A DNA stretch of 64,000 bases. It comes from Pedobacter sp. R20-19. GTDB taxonomy: Bacteria; Bacteroidota; Bacteroidia; Sphingobacteriales; Sphingobacteriaceae. A program made the position numbers and the translations under genes. Below are positions 1 to 9,381 of this stretch, one piece after another; within the stretch, counting starts at the first letter, position 1, and every line of letters starts with the position of its first letter. The stretch spans positions 1-64,000 of the forward strand of contig NZ_JCKI01000004.1 in NCBI RefSeq assembly GCF_000708265.2, written 5' to 3'. The notes under the pieces are model-generated. The model was not told where the DNA came from, ran no database searches, and saw only the letters and a program-made list of their open reading frames with translations.

Positions 1-422
1 GCACCTGCTTTAATATAAGGAATTAATACAGCGTTTTCAGTATTTAAGCTGAAGTTAGCAATATTTAATACCGCTGTTAATGATCCAGCCCAATTGATGC
101 TGTTTTTTTGTTCTACGTTAGGCGCTACGATAGTTTTCATTTCACCGCGTAAAAAGTCTGCTTGTAAGCCTAAAGCTGGTAAGATTTGTTTTTTAACGAA
201 GGCACCATAACCGATACTTTTAAATTCTCGTGCGGTAACGCTTCCACCACCAAGAATAGTGTTTTGGCTGAATATACCACCTTGTGCACCTACACTCCAG
301 GTTCTTAATGATTGTTTGCCAAATCTACCAGATGTAGTTGGCGTTGATTCTTGCGCAAACAATTGTGATGATAATCCCAATAATGCAATCAACATTGCTG
401 ATTTAGTAATTCTCGTATTCAT
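1..422 (-). CDS. Outer membrane beta-barrel protein, N-terminal part (cut by window edge)
   Basis: This is the first 140 codons of a minus-strand gene that runs off the left edge. The ATG lies at 422-420 and is followed by a clear signal peptide of about 24 residues ending in SQLFAQ. After it come alternating hydrophobic/polar stretches such as SVGAQGGIFSQN and GYGAFVKKQILPALGLQADF, typical of the amino-terminal barrel of OmpA/OprF-like proteins in Bacteroidota. It probably sits in the outer membrane. Whether a C-terminal peptidoglycan-binding OmpA domain follows cannot be seen. About 235 bp without a gene separate its start from trmH. Confidence 0.7.
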   Translation of the reverse strand, partial: MNTRITKSAMLIALLGLSSQLFAQESTPTTSGRFGKQSLRTWSVGAQGGIFSQNTILGGGSVTAREFKSIGYGAFVKKQILPALGLQADFLRGEMKTIVAPNVEQKNSINWAGSLTAVLNIANFSLNTENAVLIPYIKAG

Positions 423-656
423 TTCTTTATTTTTATAGTTGTTAAACAGCCTTTCTTATATTACTGTTTTGTCACTGCTAAGAAAAAACCTTGCCAAAGT
501 TTATAAAATACATCAATTATCAATGAATCAGAAGATTAGGATGTAAAAATAAATACACAAAAATGTTACGCTATTATTAAGAACTAAGGATTAACCGTAT
601 AGTTTACTATACAGGTTTCGATTATGAAAGAATATATCTTCTTTAATAAGCTTAAA

Positions 657-1202
657 TTAAAGCCTAAGTTTGGCAAAGAAATCCCAGAAAACAATTCCAG
701 CTGAAATAACTATATTAAAGGAATGTTTAGTACCAAACTGAGGGATTTCAATGCACTCATCAATTTTACTCATTACTTCATCACTTACACCATCTACTTC
801 ATTTCCAAAAATTAAGGCGTACTTTTTATTTTGATCAGGGATAAAGGTATTGAGCATGGTACTGTTTTCTGCTTGTTCAATCGCCACAATTTCATAACCA
901 TTTATTTTTAAATCTTCCACCGCCGAAACAGCATCCGAATAATGAACCCAATCTACTGATTGGGTAGCACCAAGAGCTGTTTTTTCAATTTCACGATGTG
1001 GGGGTTGAGCTGTAATACCACATAATATAACTTTCTCCAGGGCGAAGCCATCTGCCGTACGAAATATTGAGCCTACATTGTGCATACTGCGAACATTATC
1101 CAAAACCACTACAACAGGCAACTTATCCTGTGCTTTAAACGCTTCAATATCCGGACGATTCAATTCGTCTAATTTTAATTTTCTCATGTTATATTTTGCC
1201 AT
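657..1202 (-). CDS. TrmH/SpoU-family RNA 2'-O-methyltransferase
   Basis: The 181-residue protein is a single SPOUT domain without an added RNA-binding domain. Family motif 1 is seen as LDNVRSMHNVGSIFRTADG (about residues 34-52), motif 2 as ALIFGNEVDGVSDEV (about 128-142) and motif 3 as IPQFGTKHSFNIVISAGI (about 152-169). These residues form the trefoil knot that binds S-adenosylmethionine. It methylates a ribose in tRNA or rRNA; the target cannot be read from the sequence. It lies 45 bp downstream of galK on the same strand and may be cotranscribed. Met1 is used, but Met6 (1187) is also possible. Confidence 0.85.
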   Translation of the reverse strand: MAKYNMRKLKLDELNRPDIEAFKAQDKLPVVVVLDNVRSMHNVGSIFRTADGFALEKVILCGITAQPPHREIEKTALGATQSVDWVHYSDAVSAVEDLKINGYEIVAIEQAENSTMLNTFIPDQNKKYALIFGNEVDGVSDEVMSKIDECIEIPQFGTKHSFNIVISAGIVFWDFFAKLRL

Positions 1203-1247
1203 GTATGGATATACACCTCATGGTCATTATTAATATTAAGTGATTAT

Positions 1248-2399
1248 TTAAAGTTTTAGCGCTCCGTTACCAATTTCACTGATGTATATAGCAGCAGGAT
1301 AACCAACCCGATTTACGTAGTAATCTGTCAATTTTTGAGCAAAATCTTCCTCGAAACCTTTTTCCAGCAATGCAATTGCGCAGCCGCCAAATCCAGCCCC
1401 AGTCATCCTGGCACCTATTACATGTTCATCTGTCAAACAATACTCTACAACTGCATCTAATTCTTTACCACTTACCTCATAAAGCACTTTTAATGATTGA
1501 TGGGACGCATACATCAACCGGCCAAATTCTTTTAAATCACCATTATTCAAGGCTTTAGCTGCTAGATGAACGCGGTCATTTTCTTTAATGACATGAGTGG
1601 CACGGTTAAGTATTATTTCATCTTCAATCAAATGACTATGCAATGCTAATTTTTCAGAGGTGAGCTCACACAGGTGATGAAGGGTAATTTCTTTATTTAA
1701 CAAAGCCAATGCGGTCTGGCATTCTGCAACACGTTCATTGTATTTAGAATCTGCCAGTTCTCTTGGCTTATTTGTGTTAATAATGGCTAAAACATAGTTT
1801 CCTAAATCTACATCAACCATTTTATATTTTAGTGTTTCACAATCCAATACGATAGCCTTATCTTTTTCGCCAAAGGCAACCGCAAACTGATCCATAATCC
1901 CGGAATTTAAACCAATGAAATCATTTTCTACGTGTTTAGCCATCTTCACCAGGTCAAGTTGATCATAACCTAGGTTGAAATAATCATTCAAAGCAAATGC
2001 AGTAGCAATTTCAATGGAAGCAGAAGATGACAGGCCAGAACCAATTGGAATATTACCGAAGAAAAGAAAGTCTAGTCCTGGAATTTCTTTGCCATCTTTA
2101 AGAAATTCATTAATAATACCAATGGGGTAGTTTGCCCAGTGGCTTCCATTTTTATCATGTGTTTTGGAAGCTTCAACGGTCAAGTTCTTTTCAAAATTTA
2201 AACTGTTCATGTTGTACTCACTATTATTGTTAGGTGAAATAGCCAGCCATGTACCTAATGTAATGGCGCAGGGCAACACCAAGCCACCATTATAATCAAT
2301 GTGTTCACCTATCAGATTAACACGTCCTGGCGTAAAATAAACTGCATCAGGATTTTTATAGTATAGTTCAACAAATTTTTGTGTGAGTTCAATCTTCAT
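1248..2399 (-). CDS. galK: Galactokinase
   Basis: This is a GHMP-family sugar kinase of 383 residues, the usual galactokinase length. The amino-terminal galactose-binding signature GRVNLIGEHIDYNGG spans about residues 25-39. The ATP-binding GHMP motif IPIGSGLSSSASIE spans 117-130, and the C-terminal motif MTGAGFGGCAIAL is also present. It phosphorylates alpha-D-galactose to galactose 1-phosphate, the first committed step of the Leloir pathway in the cytosol. It diverges from galM across 77 bp, so the two may be co-regulated. No galT or galE lies in the window. Confidence 0.95.
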   Translation of the reverse strand: MKIELTQKFVELYYKNPDAVYFTPGRVNLIGEHIDYNGGLVLPCAITLGTWLAISPNNNSEYNMNSLNFEKNLTVEASKTHDKNGSHWANYPIGIINEFLKDGKEIPGLDFLFFGNIPIGSGLSSSASIEIATAFALNDYFNLGYDQLDLVKMAKHVENDFIGLNSGIMDQFAVAFGEKDKAIVLDCETLKYKMVDVDLGNYVLAIINTNKPRELADSKYNERVAECQTALALLNKEITLHHLCELTSEKLALHSHLIEDEIILNRATHVIKENDRVHLAAKALNNGDLKEFGRLMYASHQSLKVLYEVSGKELDAVVEYCLTDEHVIGARMTGAGFGGCAIALLEKGFEEDFAQKLTDYYVNRVGYPAAIYISEIGNGALKL

Positions 2400-2441
2400 T
2401 TGGCCAAAAATATTTTATTAAAAGCAACTAATAATGGTAAG

Positions 2442-2458
2442 TTTGTTTCATAAACAAA
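2442..2458. promoter_or_regulatory. Candidate operator in galK-galM divergent region
   Basis: A perfect inverted repeat, TTTGTTT-CAT-AAACAAA, lies in the 77-bp gap between the divergent galK and galM starts. The position suits a shared regulator of galactose use. The AT-rich background makes a chance palindrome possible, and no regulator gene is adjacent. Confidence 0.35.
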
Positions 2459-2476
2459 AGTCCTAAGTTACAATTT

Positions 2477-3523
2477 ATGAGCGTTCAACAAATATCAACA
2501 GGTAAATTTATTGATGATGAAGAGGTCTTTGCCATCGAACTAACCAATAGCAAAGGCACTTACGTAAAGATATTCAACTATGGTGCAATCATTAATCAAT
2601 TTATAGTAGAAAATATTCATGGCAAAAAGCAGGATATAGTACTTGGATTTGATACGTTTGAGCAGTACATGGATCCAGCATATTTAACTGAATATCCTTA
2701 TTTAGGTGCGGTAATTGGCAGATATGCCAATCGGATTAAGGGTGGGAAATTTTCAGTTGGTAATGAACATTATCAGCTGGATTTGAACACAGATGATAGC
2801 ACTTTACATGGTGGTTTAGTGGGTTTTGATAGAAAAGTTTGGGATATCGTCGACCTTGATGAAAACCTAAACGCAGTAACATTGCAATATGAAAGTATTG
2901 ATGGTGAGGAGCATTTTCCTGGTAATTTAATTGTAGACCTAACTTTTGAATTGACAGAAAACAATGAACTTATTCTGAGTTATGAAGCTGAAACTGATGC
3001 ACCAACTCCAATTAACTTAACACATCATGGTTATTTTAACTTAGCACCTGGCGGTGGAAATGTAAGCAAACATCAACAACAAATTTTTGCATCACATTAT
3101 CTTGAGCAGGATCAAGGTTATTCGGTAACCGGAAAATTAATACCTGTTGTAGATACACCGCTTGATTTTACGATTATGAAAGAGATTGGCAAAGATTGGG
3201 ATGAAAGCACTGGTTATGATCAATCCTTTGTGTTAGATAAAACATATGGTGATCTTTCTTTAGCCAGTAAAACAATAGAAGCAAACAGCGGTTTAACTTT
3301 AAGCGTGTACACTACAGAACCAATTGCACACTTATATACTGCTAAATACTTGGATGTGAAAAATGGAAAGGGTGGAAGGGACTATGTGGGTTTTGATGCC
3401 TTTTGTGTAGAAACACAGCACCATCCAAATGCAGTTAATATTTCTGAATTTCCAAATACCATTCTTCAACCCGAAGATTTGTACACGCAGACAACCATTT
3501 ATAAAGTCTCATTAACCCAATAA
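2477..3523 (+). CDS. galM: Galactose mutarotase (aldose 1-epimerase)
   Basis: The 348-residue protein has the full aldose 1-epimerase fold. The catalytic histidine is in NLTHHGYFNLA (His184 by alignment with the usual NPTNHTYFNL) and the catalytic glutamate is Glu312 in CVETQHHPNA. The GRYANRIKGGKF and LHGGLVGFDRKVW motifs are also intact. It interconverts the alpha and beta anomers of galactose and so supplies the alpha form used by galactokinase, which is encoded divergently. No signal peptide is seen, so it should be cytosolic. The next gene starts 3 bp after its stop. Confidence 0.93.
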   Translation: MSVQQISTGKFIDDEEVFAIELTNSKGTYVKIFNYGAIINQFIVENIHGKKQDIVLGFDTFEQYMDPAYLTEYPYLGAVIGRYANRIKGGKFSVGNEHYQLDLNTDDSTLHGGLVGFDRKVWDIVDLDENLNAVTLQYESIDGEEHFPGNLIVDLTFELTENNELILSYEAETDAPTPINLTHHGYFNLAPGGGNVSKHQQQIFASHYLEQDQGYSVTGKLIPVVDTPLDFTIMKEIGKDWDESTGYDQSFVLDKTYGDLSLASKTIEANSGLTLSVYTTEPIAHLYTAKYLDVKNGKGGRDYVGFDAFCVETQHHPNAVNISEFPNTILQPEDLYTQTTIYKVSLTQ

Positions 3524-3526
3524 ATT

Positions 3527-3922
3527 ATGTTTATTAAAGAAGATATTCAGAAAGCGGAATCGAAAATCACTAATGGCTCAGATTTTCCTCGGTTTATAAA
3601 GGAAATTAAAGCAATGGGCGTCATTAGAAATGATGTGTATGTTTCAAATGGCTTGTCTGCTTATTTCGATAGTGAAAATCAGGTGCTTCAGATGAGTCCG
3701 GATGAATATCCAGAATTGGTGGTTAATGAAGAATCTTCAGCAGAGAAATTAACACATGCCTTAGAAATTCATCAAAAAGGCGAAACAGACTATATTACCT
3801 TTTGTAAACAAGCTGCAGATGCCGGCGTTGAAAAGTGGATCACCGATCTGGAAGAAATGACCTGCACTTATCTGAATAGTGAAGGAGAAGAACTTTTAAC
3901 AGAAAACATTTCCAAGATTTAA
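3527..3922 (+). CDS. DUF1398 (YbcV-like) family protein
   Basis: This 131-residue protein resembles the DUF1398 family (E. coli YbcV type): it starts with a short helix, then has GSDFPRFIKEIKAMGVIRNDVYVSNG, and further on YITFCKQAADAGVEKWITDLEE. The family has no agreed biochemical role. It is acidic and soluble with no signal peptide or membrane segment. The 3-bp gap to galM suggests translation from the same transcript, but that does not by itself prove a part in galactose metabolism. A strong hairpin terminator follows its stop codon. Confidence 0.7.
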   Translation: MFIKEDIQKAESKITNGSDFPRFIKEIKAMGVIRNDVYVSNGLSAYFDSENQVLQMSPDEYPELVVNEESSAEKLTHALEIHQKGETDYITFCKQAADAGVEKWITDLEEMTCTYLNSEGEELLTENISKI

Positions 3923-3927
3923 TTGGC

Positions 3928-3968
3928 AATTTAACCCGCCTACGTTTTCAACTTAGGTGGGTTAAATT
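3928..3968. terminator. Bidirectional intrinsic terminator
   Basis: A 15-bp stem (3928-3942 with 3954-3968, one G-T pair) with an 11-nt loop sits between the convergent DUF1398 and nucleoside phosphorylase genes. The core is AACCCGCCTA/TAGGTGGGTT, with A and T runs on the two sides, so it can end transcripts from both directions. Confidence 0.85.
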
Positions 3969-4829
3969 TTAAATTCTTTCTAATACCAATCTGATGGCCT
4001 GATCTACAATTTCATGTGGATCTTTGCTAAATTCCAATTTAACACGACTGGCTAAGATGGCATTAATGGATAGCGCTTTATGTCCTAGGACACGAGCAAG
4101 GGCATATATTCCCGCAGTTTCCATTTCAAGATTCGTAATGCGATGTTGTTTACTGCTAAAGCTATTAATCAGTTTAATAAAATCAGGAACCGCATTTTTT
4201 GCCCTGACCATTCTTCCCTGAGGGGCATAGAAGCCTGGTGCTGTTACCGTAATTCCCTTTGGTAAATCTTTTCCAATGGTATTCAATAATGATTCATCTG
4301 CAGCAGTTAAATATGGATGAATATGATTTAAATGCCCGAAGTGTGATTGAACGGCAGCCAATAAATCATTTTCTTCTGCTGATGGTTTGCTAAGATAAAA
4401 ATTCATCAATGCATCCATTCCCAAACCATGTGATGAAGCTAAAATTGTTCCCATAGGGATATCTGGCTGAACGGCTCCAGAGGTACCAACCCGGATAATA
4501 TTAAGAGAAGTTAATGTCTTTTTCACCTCCCGTGTATCAAAATCAATATTCACTAAAGCATCCAGTTCATTGAAAACAATGTCAATATTATCTGTACCAA
4601 TCCCTGTGGAAATAACGGTAATGCGTTTTTTACCTATATAGCCCGTATGGGTAATGAATTCACGCTTACCTTTTTTATATTCAATGCGATCAAAGTATTT
4701 ACTTACATCACTTACACGATCAGGATCGCCAACGGTAATGATATTTTCGGCAATATCATCAGGCAATAAATTGAGATGGTAGATGCTTCCATCTGGATTA
4801 ATAATTAAGTCGCTTTTTGCAATTTTCAT
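3969..4829 (-). CDS. Nucleoside phosphorylase (uridine phosphorylase-like)
   Basis: The protein (286 residues) belongs to the PNP/UDP phosphorylase family. A phosphate-binding loop appears as NIITVGDPDRV near residue 30 and a second one as IIRVGTSGAVQPDIPMG near residues 110-126. The ribose-contacting element is NLEMETAGIYALARVLGHKALSINAILA (about 232-259), with the Met-Glu pair found in uridine phosphorylases. It should cleave a nucleoside with phosphate to base plus ribose 1-phosphate in nucleotide salvage. The exact base preference is uncertain. It ends a minus-strand run with YigZ, a DMT transporter and RibD. Confidence 0.85.
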   Translation of the reverse strand: MKIAKSDLIINPDGSIYHLNLLPDDIAENIITVGDPDRVSDVSKYFDRIEYKKGKREFITHTGYIGKKRITVISTGIGTDNIDIVFNELDALVNIDFDTREVKKTLTSLNIIRVGTSGAVQPDIPMGTILASSHGLGMDALMNFYLSKPSAEENDLLAAVQSHFGHLNHIHPYLTAADESLLNTIGKDLPKGITVTAPGFYAPQGRMVRAKNAVPDFIKLINSFSSKQHRITNLEMETAGIYALARVLGHKALSINAILASRVKLEFSKDPHEIVDQAIRLVLERI

Positions 4830-4853
4830 ATGTAATAAGTTTTACGCTGCCAC

Positions 4854-5468
4854 TCAAATGGTTTGTAAATATTTAAGTTTTACCTGCTCAATTTTATCAA
4901 ATCTACCTAAAACCTGATTCAAGTGAGACTTTCTTACCTCAAATTTTAAGTTGCATTGTGTATCAAACTGTTGTGCCAAAACTTGCAAATTTTCATCTTT
5001 TACCAGTTTCATAACATCATTCATTTGCAGGTAATCAAAGTATACCTCATAAACATCATTCACCGTTTTAGTAATAACCCTGCTTTCTTTAATTGCCTCT
5101 AAACTAGCGTTTTTATAAGCGTTGATTAAACCTGGCACCCCTAATAAAGTGCCACCAAAGTATCTTACCACCACGATTAAAATATTAGTCAGGTCTTCTG
5201 ATAATAAGCAGTTTAAAATCGGCCTGCCTGCAGTACCTGATGGTTCGCCATCATCATTTATCCTAAATATGGAACGATCTGGTGTTAAACGATACGCATA
5301 ACAGAAATGATTGGCTTTACCATGTTCTGCCTTAAGTTTTACAATAATAGGTTTAACTTCATCTTCCGATCGGATTGGATAAGCATAAGCCAAAAACTTA
5401 CTTCCTTTATCACGGAAAATACCTTCTGCAGTATCTTCTATCGTTTTGTAAGAATCATCGAATAGCAT
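4854..5468 (-). CDS. YigZ/IMPACT family protein
   Basis: This 204-residue protein has the UPF0029 (Impact N-terminal) domain: FRDKGSKFLAYAYPI near residue 18, KANHFCYAYRL near 52-62, NDDGEPSGTAGRPIL near 71-85 and VVVRYFGGTLLGVPGLINAYKNA near 99-121. A short C-terminal DUF1949-like ferredoxin-fold domain follows. Eukaryotic relatives bind GCN1 and dampen translational stress signalling; the bacterial role is not settled. It overlaps the upstream transporter gene by 14 bp, so the two are translationally coupled. Confidence 0.85.
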   Translation of the reverse strand: MLFDDSYKTIEDTAEGIFRDKGSKFLAYAYPIRSEDEVKPIIVKLKAEHGKANHFCYAYRLTPDRSIFRINDDGEPSGTAGRPILNCLLSEDLTNILIVVVRYFGGTLLGVPGLINAYKNASLEAIKESRVITKTVNDVYEVYFDYLQMNDVMKLVKDENLQVLAQQFDTQCNLKFEVRKSHLNQVLGRFDKIEQVKLKYLQTI

Positions 5469-6321
5469 TTTGCGATAATGTAATAAATATAACGGCCACT
5501 AGAGCCAAAAAGATACCTACGTAATTCAGCTTGCTTAATTTCTCTTTAAAAATGAAAATACCTATTAAGCTGCCCACCACAATTACTCCCATGTTCATCG
5601 CTGCAAATACGGTAGATGGGTTTTCAGCCATAGCCTTGTGTGCTTTCATATAAAATAGGATGTTCCCAAAATTAAAAAAGCCTAAAATAAGTCCGCAGGC
5701 CAAATTAACCAGTTGTAATTTGGTTTTCCTGGTGATGACCATAAAAATTACAATAGCCATTGATACCACAAAAGCCAAAGCAAATACCATAAAAAGCGAA
5801 GTAGTATAAGGTAAATCTTTATATAAAGCTATTTGCTTAAATAATACATCAATTACACCAAAACCAATAAACACTGCGATAGGATAAATCCAGTGCTTAG
5901 CTGTTGCTTCCTGATCAGATTTCCGGACAAAGGTTAATATGATAGCCAGGAAACCAATTGCTAATCCGATTAGTTTGTATTCGTTAAATCCCTCTTTAAA
6001 AATAAAATATGCAGCTAAAATGGGGATGAATAAGGATAAGCGTTGGGCAATATCGGTTTTGACTATACCTAATTTTTTTACAGATGCGGCGAGCACCAGA
6101 AAGATAGAGGGAAGCAATATGGCCAGCGCAATATAAATGGGCCATGGTGCAGATGTTGTAAGCAATTGCACATCTGGTTTAAAGAATAAAAAACAAAGTG
6201 ATAATGCTGTGAAATAATTAACAGTCACCGCTTGAATAATATTAATCTGATACCGCTTAGCCAGCTTCAACAAAACAGCTACAGTTACGCTACAGATAAC
6301 ACTTAAAACAATGTATATCAT
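5455..6321 (-). CDS. DMT-superfamily (EamA-like) membrane transporter
   Basis: The 288-residue protein is nearly all hydrophobic, with about ten predicted transmembrane segments arranged as two similar halves, the usual build of EamA/RhaT-like carriers. The second half ends with GVIVVGSLIGIFIFKEKLSKLNYVGIFLALVAV, a typical EamA ending. The substrate cannot be told from sequence. It overlaps ribD by 4 bp (ATGA) and the YigZ-type gene by 14 bp, so all three lie on one transcript. A link to riboflavin precursors is possible, but only from context. Confidence 0.8.
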   Translation of the reverse strand: MIYIVLSVICSVTVAVLLKLAKRYQINIIQAVTVNYFTALSLCFLFFKPDVQLLTTSAPWPIYIALAILLPSIFLVLAASVKKLGIVKTDIAQRLSLFIPILAAYFIFKEGFNEYKLIGLAIGFLAIILTFVRKSDQEATAKHWIYPIAVFIGFGVIDVLFKQIALYKDLPYTTSLFMVFALAFVVSMAIVIFMVITRKTKLQLVNLACGLILGFFNFGNILFYMKAHKAMAENPSTVFAAMNMGVIVVGSLIGIFIFKEKLSKLNYVGIFLALVAVIFITLSQNAIR

Positions 6322-7373
6322 TTCTTTAAATTATTTATATAAATAGAAAGTTTATCCTTTTCAATCTGGATTTGTTCAGTCAGGTTACCTTTAATAGAGG
6401 GTGAAGAAACGCCCTCACTCCAACTATCTGATGAAGTGAAAATTCGTGCTTCGTCCCAAAGACTGGCTTCCAGAAATTGCCGGAGGATTTGTGCACCTCC
6501 TTCAATAATGACAGATTGAATATCCATTAAATAGAGTTGGAAAGCTATTTTTTGAGCCAGATAAAAGTGCATATCTTCCATTTGGATGTAATGAATATGG
6601 TCGGTTACATCTGTTTTAATCTCATTGAAAATAATAGTTTTTGCTGCTGAGTTATAAATGTTATTTGATAGGGGTATTTGTAAATTCTTATCAATAACCA
6701 GGCGGATGGGGTTTTTCCCGGGTGACACTCTCGATGTAAGTTGAGGATTATCCATCAGTGCCGTTTGTTTCCCAATTAAGATTGCATCTTCTTCAGTTCG
6801 CCATTGATGCGCCAGTCGCTTAGCCAGGGCACCGCTAATCCATTTCTGATGACCATCATTTGTGGCAAAATAACCATTGGCTGTTTCTGCCCATTTTAAA
6901 ATGATATAAGGTCTTTTTTGCTCAATTCTAGTGAAAAATCTTCTGTTGAAATATCTACATTCTGCATCTAAAACTCCGCTAACTACTTCAATGCCTGCAT
7001 TTTTTAGCTTTTCTATTCCCTTACCATCCACTCCATCAAAGGGATCTCGATTACCGATAACCACTTTCTTAAGCTGGTGTTTTACAAACAAATCAGCACA
7101 GGGCGGTGTTTTTCCAAAATGAGCACAAGGTTCCAGGTTCACATAAGCTGTAGCTCGCTTAAATAAATGCTCGGCTTCAGCTCCAAATCTTTCTATCACC
7201 TGGCGTACCGCATTGGGTTCTGCATGCGCCTGACCATATTGCTGGTGGTATCCTTCACCTATAATCTTTCCATCAACAACTATAACACAACCTACCATAG
7301 GATTGGGATTAACATTCCCTATAGCAAGTGCCGCTAACTCCAAACATCTTTTTAGGTAAAACTCATCGCTCAT
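6318..7373 (-). CDS. ribD: Bifunctional riboflavin deaminase/reductase RibD
   Basis: RibD catalyses the second and third steps of riboflavin synthesis: deamination of the pyrimidine and then NADPH-dependent reduction of its ribose. The 351-residue length matches the fused enzyme. The N-terminal zinc deaminase is intact: His50 and Glu52 in HAEPNAV, and Cys83 and Cys92 in PCAHFGKTPPC. The reductase half begins near residue 150 and includes ILKWAETANGY and IIEGGAQILRQFLEASLWDE. The other rib genes are not in the window. It is the first gene of a minus-strand run and diverges from prmC. Confidence 0.95.
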   Translation of the reverse strand: MSDEFYLKRCLELAALAIGNVNPNPMVGCVIVVDGKIIGEGYHQQYGQAHAEPNAVRQVIERFGAEAEHLFKRATAYVNLEPCAHFGKTPPCADLFVKHQLKKVVIGNRDPFDGVDGKGIEKLKNAGIEVVSGVLDAECRYFNRRFFTRIEQKRPYIILKWAETANGYFATNDGHQKWISGALAKRLAHQWRTEEDAILIGKQTALMDNPQLTSRVSPGKNPIRLVIDKNLQIPLSNNIYNSAAKTIIFNEIKTDVTDHIHYIQMEDMHFYLAQKIAFQLYLMDIQSVIIEGGAQILRQFLEASLWDEARIFTSSDSWSEGVSSPSIKGNLTEQIQIEKDKLSIYINNLKK

Positions 7374-7453
7374 TGTGGCAAAAGTAGTAAAAATGAATGA
7401 TCGATTAAATGAATGTATAAATGTTATGGTTGCAATTAAGTAATTTTACAACA

Positions 7454-8317
7454 ATGAAAATAGAAGCGTTAGCAGCACAATATAAAATTGAACTGGAATC
7501 TATGTATGGAGGCGATGAAGCAGAAGTTTTATTCAGTTTAGCTGCTGAACATGTTTTAGGACTTTCACCTACCAGGCTAAAAATGGTTAAGGATACTTTA
7601 ATCAGCTTTATTGATCTTCAAAAATTATTAAACATTCTTAATGATCTAAAAACTGGCAAACCGATACAACATATTCTTGGGGCAGCACATTTTTATGGAG
7701 GTATATTTGAAGTGAATAACCATGTTTTAATTCCCCGCCCAGAAACAGAGGAATTGGTAGATTGGATTATTCAGGATTATAAGTTATCACAAATACATCA
7801 TGCAAACCTACTTGACGTTGGTACGGGATCTGGCTGTATCCCGATTTCTTTAAAAAAACACTTACCTGATTTTGAAGTTTTTTCTATTGATGTTTCAGCT
7901 GAAGCACTTGAAGTTGCACATAGAAATGCACAAACACTTCAAGTTGAAGTTGAATTGATCAAGGCCGATATATTAACTTACCAGACCGATCTTAAATTTG
8001 ATGTGATAGTGAGTAATCCTCCATATATCAGGGAATTAGAGAAGCTTGAAATGCATGAAAATGTATTAATGCACGAGCCTCACCTGGCTTTATTTGTAAG
8101 TAATGATAATCCTTTAGTTTTTTATGAGGCCATTGCTGATTTGGGTATCAGAAATTTAAAGCCTGATGGCTCATTGTATTTTGAGATTAATGAATATCTA
8201 TCTACAGAAACAGTAGATATGTTAAGGGTTAAAGGATTCAACAGCATTATTTTAAAAAAAGATATGCAGGGAAAAGAACGGATGATTAGGGCTACGATCT
8301 CGGATGAAACTGAGTAA
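7454..8317 (+). CDS. prmC: Peptide chain release factor N5-glutamine methyltransferase PrmC
   Basis: PrmC methylates the glutamine of the GGQ motif in release factors RF1 and RF2. The SAM-binding loop is seen in LLDVGTGSGCIPISLKK and the catalytic NPPY motif in IVSNPPYIRELE. The helical N-terminal domain and the IPRPETEELVDW linker are typical. An in-frame ATG at 7421 would add 11 residues, but 7454 gives the usual N terminus (MKIEAL) and a TATGGTTG box resembling a -7 element lies at 7425-7432, so 7454 is preferred. Its 3' end overlaps the convergent recombinase gene by 26 bp. Confidence 0.92.
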   Translation: MKIEALAAQYKIELESMYGGDEAEVLFSLAAEHVLGLSPTRLKMVKDTLISFIDLQKLLNILNDLKTGKPIQHILGAAHFYGGIFEVNNHVLIPRPETEELVDWIIQDYKLSQIHHANLLDVGTGSGCIPISLKKHLPDFEVFSIDVSAEALEVAHRNAQTLQVEVELIKADILTYQTDLKFDVIVSNPPYIRELEKLEMHENVLMHEPHLALFVSNDNPLVFYEAIADLGIRNLKPDGSLYFEINEYLSTETVDMLRVKGFNSIILKKDMQGKERMIRATISDETE

Positions 8318-9188
8318 TTACCTCGTGCAAATAATCCCGGTCAATGTGGGTGTAAATTTCAGTGGTAGTAATGCTGGAATGTCCAAGCATTTCCTGTACA
8401 GCCCTTAAATCTGCACCACCTTCTATTAAGTGTGTAGCGAAAGAGTGTCTAAGTGTATGCGGACTAATCGTTTTCTTTAAACCGATGGTTACAGCCAATC
8501 CTTTAATCAGATTAAAAATGGATATCCTGGAAAGTTTGGCACCAAAACGGTTTAAAAAAATATAATCTTCATTTCCTTTTTTAATTTTCATATGCACCCT
8601 GATTTGAGTCATATAAATATCCAGCAGTTTCAAGGCAACCCCTCCAATAGGCACTAACCTTTCTTTATTTCCTTTTCCTAAAACTTTAATAAATTCTATT
8701 TGCGGATAAAGATTAGATATTTTTAATTCTGTTAACTCAGTTACCCGTAAACCACAACCATACAATACTTCTATTATGGCCTTATTGCGCATCCCCTCTG
8801 GTTTAGATGCGTCTATAGCATCAATCAGTTCATTAATTTCATGGATATTCAGTGTATCCGGAAGTTTTCTAGTTAGTTTTGGTGCGTCAATTAAGTCCGC
8901 TGGATTATTGCTAATCAGCTCTTCTAGAATGAGGTAAGTAAAAAAAGCTTTTAACCCCGAAATTACCCTGGCTTGCGTACTGGCCAGCATCCCCAATTCA
9001 TTTAACCATGATAAAAAGGATTTCAGATCTGCCGTGGTAATTTCATTTAAACCTGGTTCATGGTTGACAGATTTATAGTACTGTGCCAGTTTATCTATAT
9101 CACCGAGATATGCTGCGACGGAATTTCCTGAAAGCGATCTTTCTAGTTTTAAATAAGATCTGAAACCTTTAATATATGAATCCCACAC
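8292..9188 (-). CDS. xerD: XerD-type site-specific tyrosine recombinase
   Basis: The 298-residue protein has the XerC/XerD length and layout: an N-terminal SAM-like core-binding domain (residues about 1-88) and a C-terminal catalytic domain. All catalytic residues are visible: Arg148 (CGLRVTE), Lys172 (GKGNKE), His244 and Arg247 (HTLRHSFATH), His270 (LGHSS) and Tyr279 (EIYTHI). With a partner it resolves chromosome dimers at dif. XerC and XerD are hard to tell apart, so the letter is tentative. No mobile-element features surround it. It converges on prmC with overlapping ends. Confidence 0.9.
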   Translation of the reverse strand: MWDSYIKGFRSYLKLERSLSGNSVAAYLGDIDKLAQYYKSVNHEPGLNEITTADLKSFLSWLNELGMLASTQARVISGLKAFFTYLILEELISNNPADLIDAPKLTRKLPDTLNIHEINELIDAIDASKPEGMRNKAIIEVLYGCGLRVTELTELKISNLYPQIEFIKVLGKGNKERLVPIGGVALKLLDIYMTQIRVHMKIKKGNEDYIFLNRFGAKLSRISIFNLIKGLAVTIGLKKTISPHTLRHSFATHLIEGGADLRAVQEMLGHSSITTTEIYTHIDRDYLHEVITQFHPRS

Positions 9189-9381
9189 AGTGTATAAATT
9201 TAATGGATTTGAAAATTGAAATGATACTCCATTTAAGATCCAAAGATAGGATGAATTGCTGGAGTCATCGTATTCAATATAATATAATGAATAATTTTAT
9301 AAGGATTCCGTATAATTGCAATACACTAGGTGTGGGACATAAATAATATTAGTTTCACAAGCCCCACCAGATAATATCAGC

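Noticed and set aside
8292..9188. Tyrosine recombinase as a sign of a mobile element
   Set aside because: The protein is a standard XerC/XerD length enzyme next to housekeeping genes, with no att-like repeats, phage genes or composition shift.
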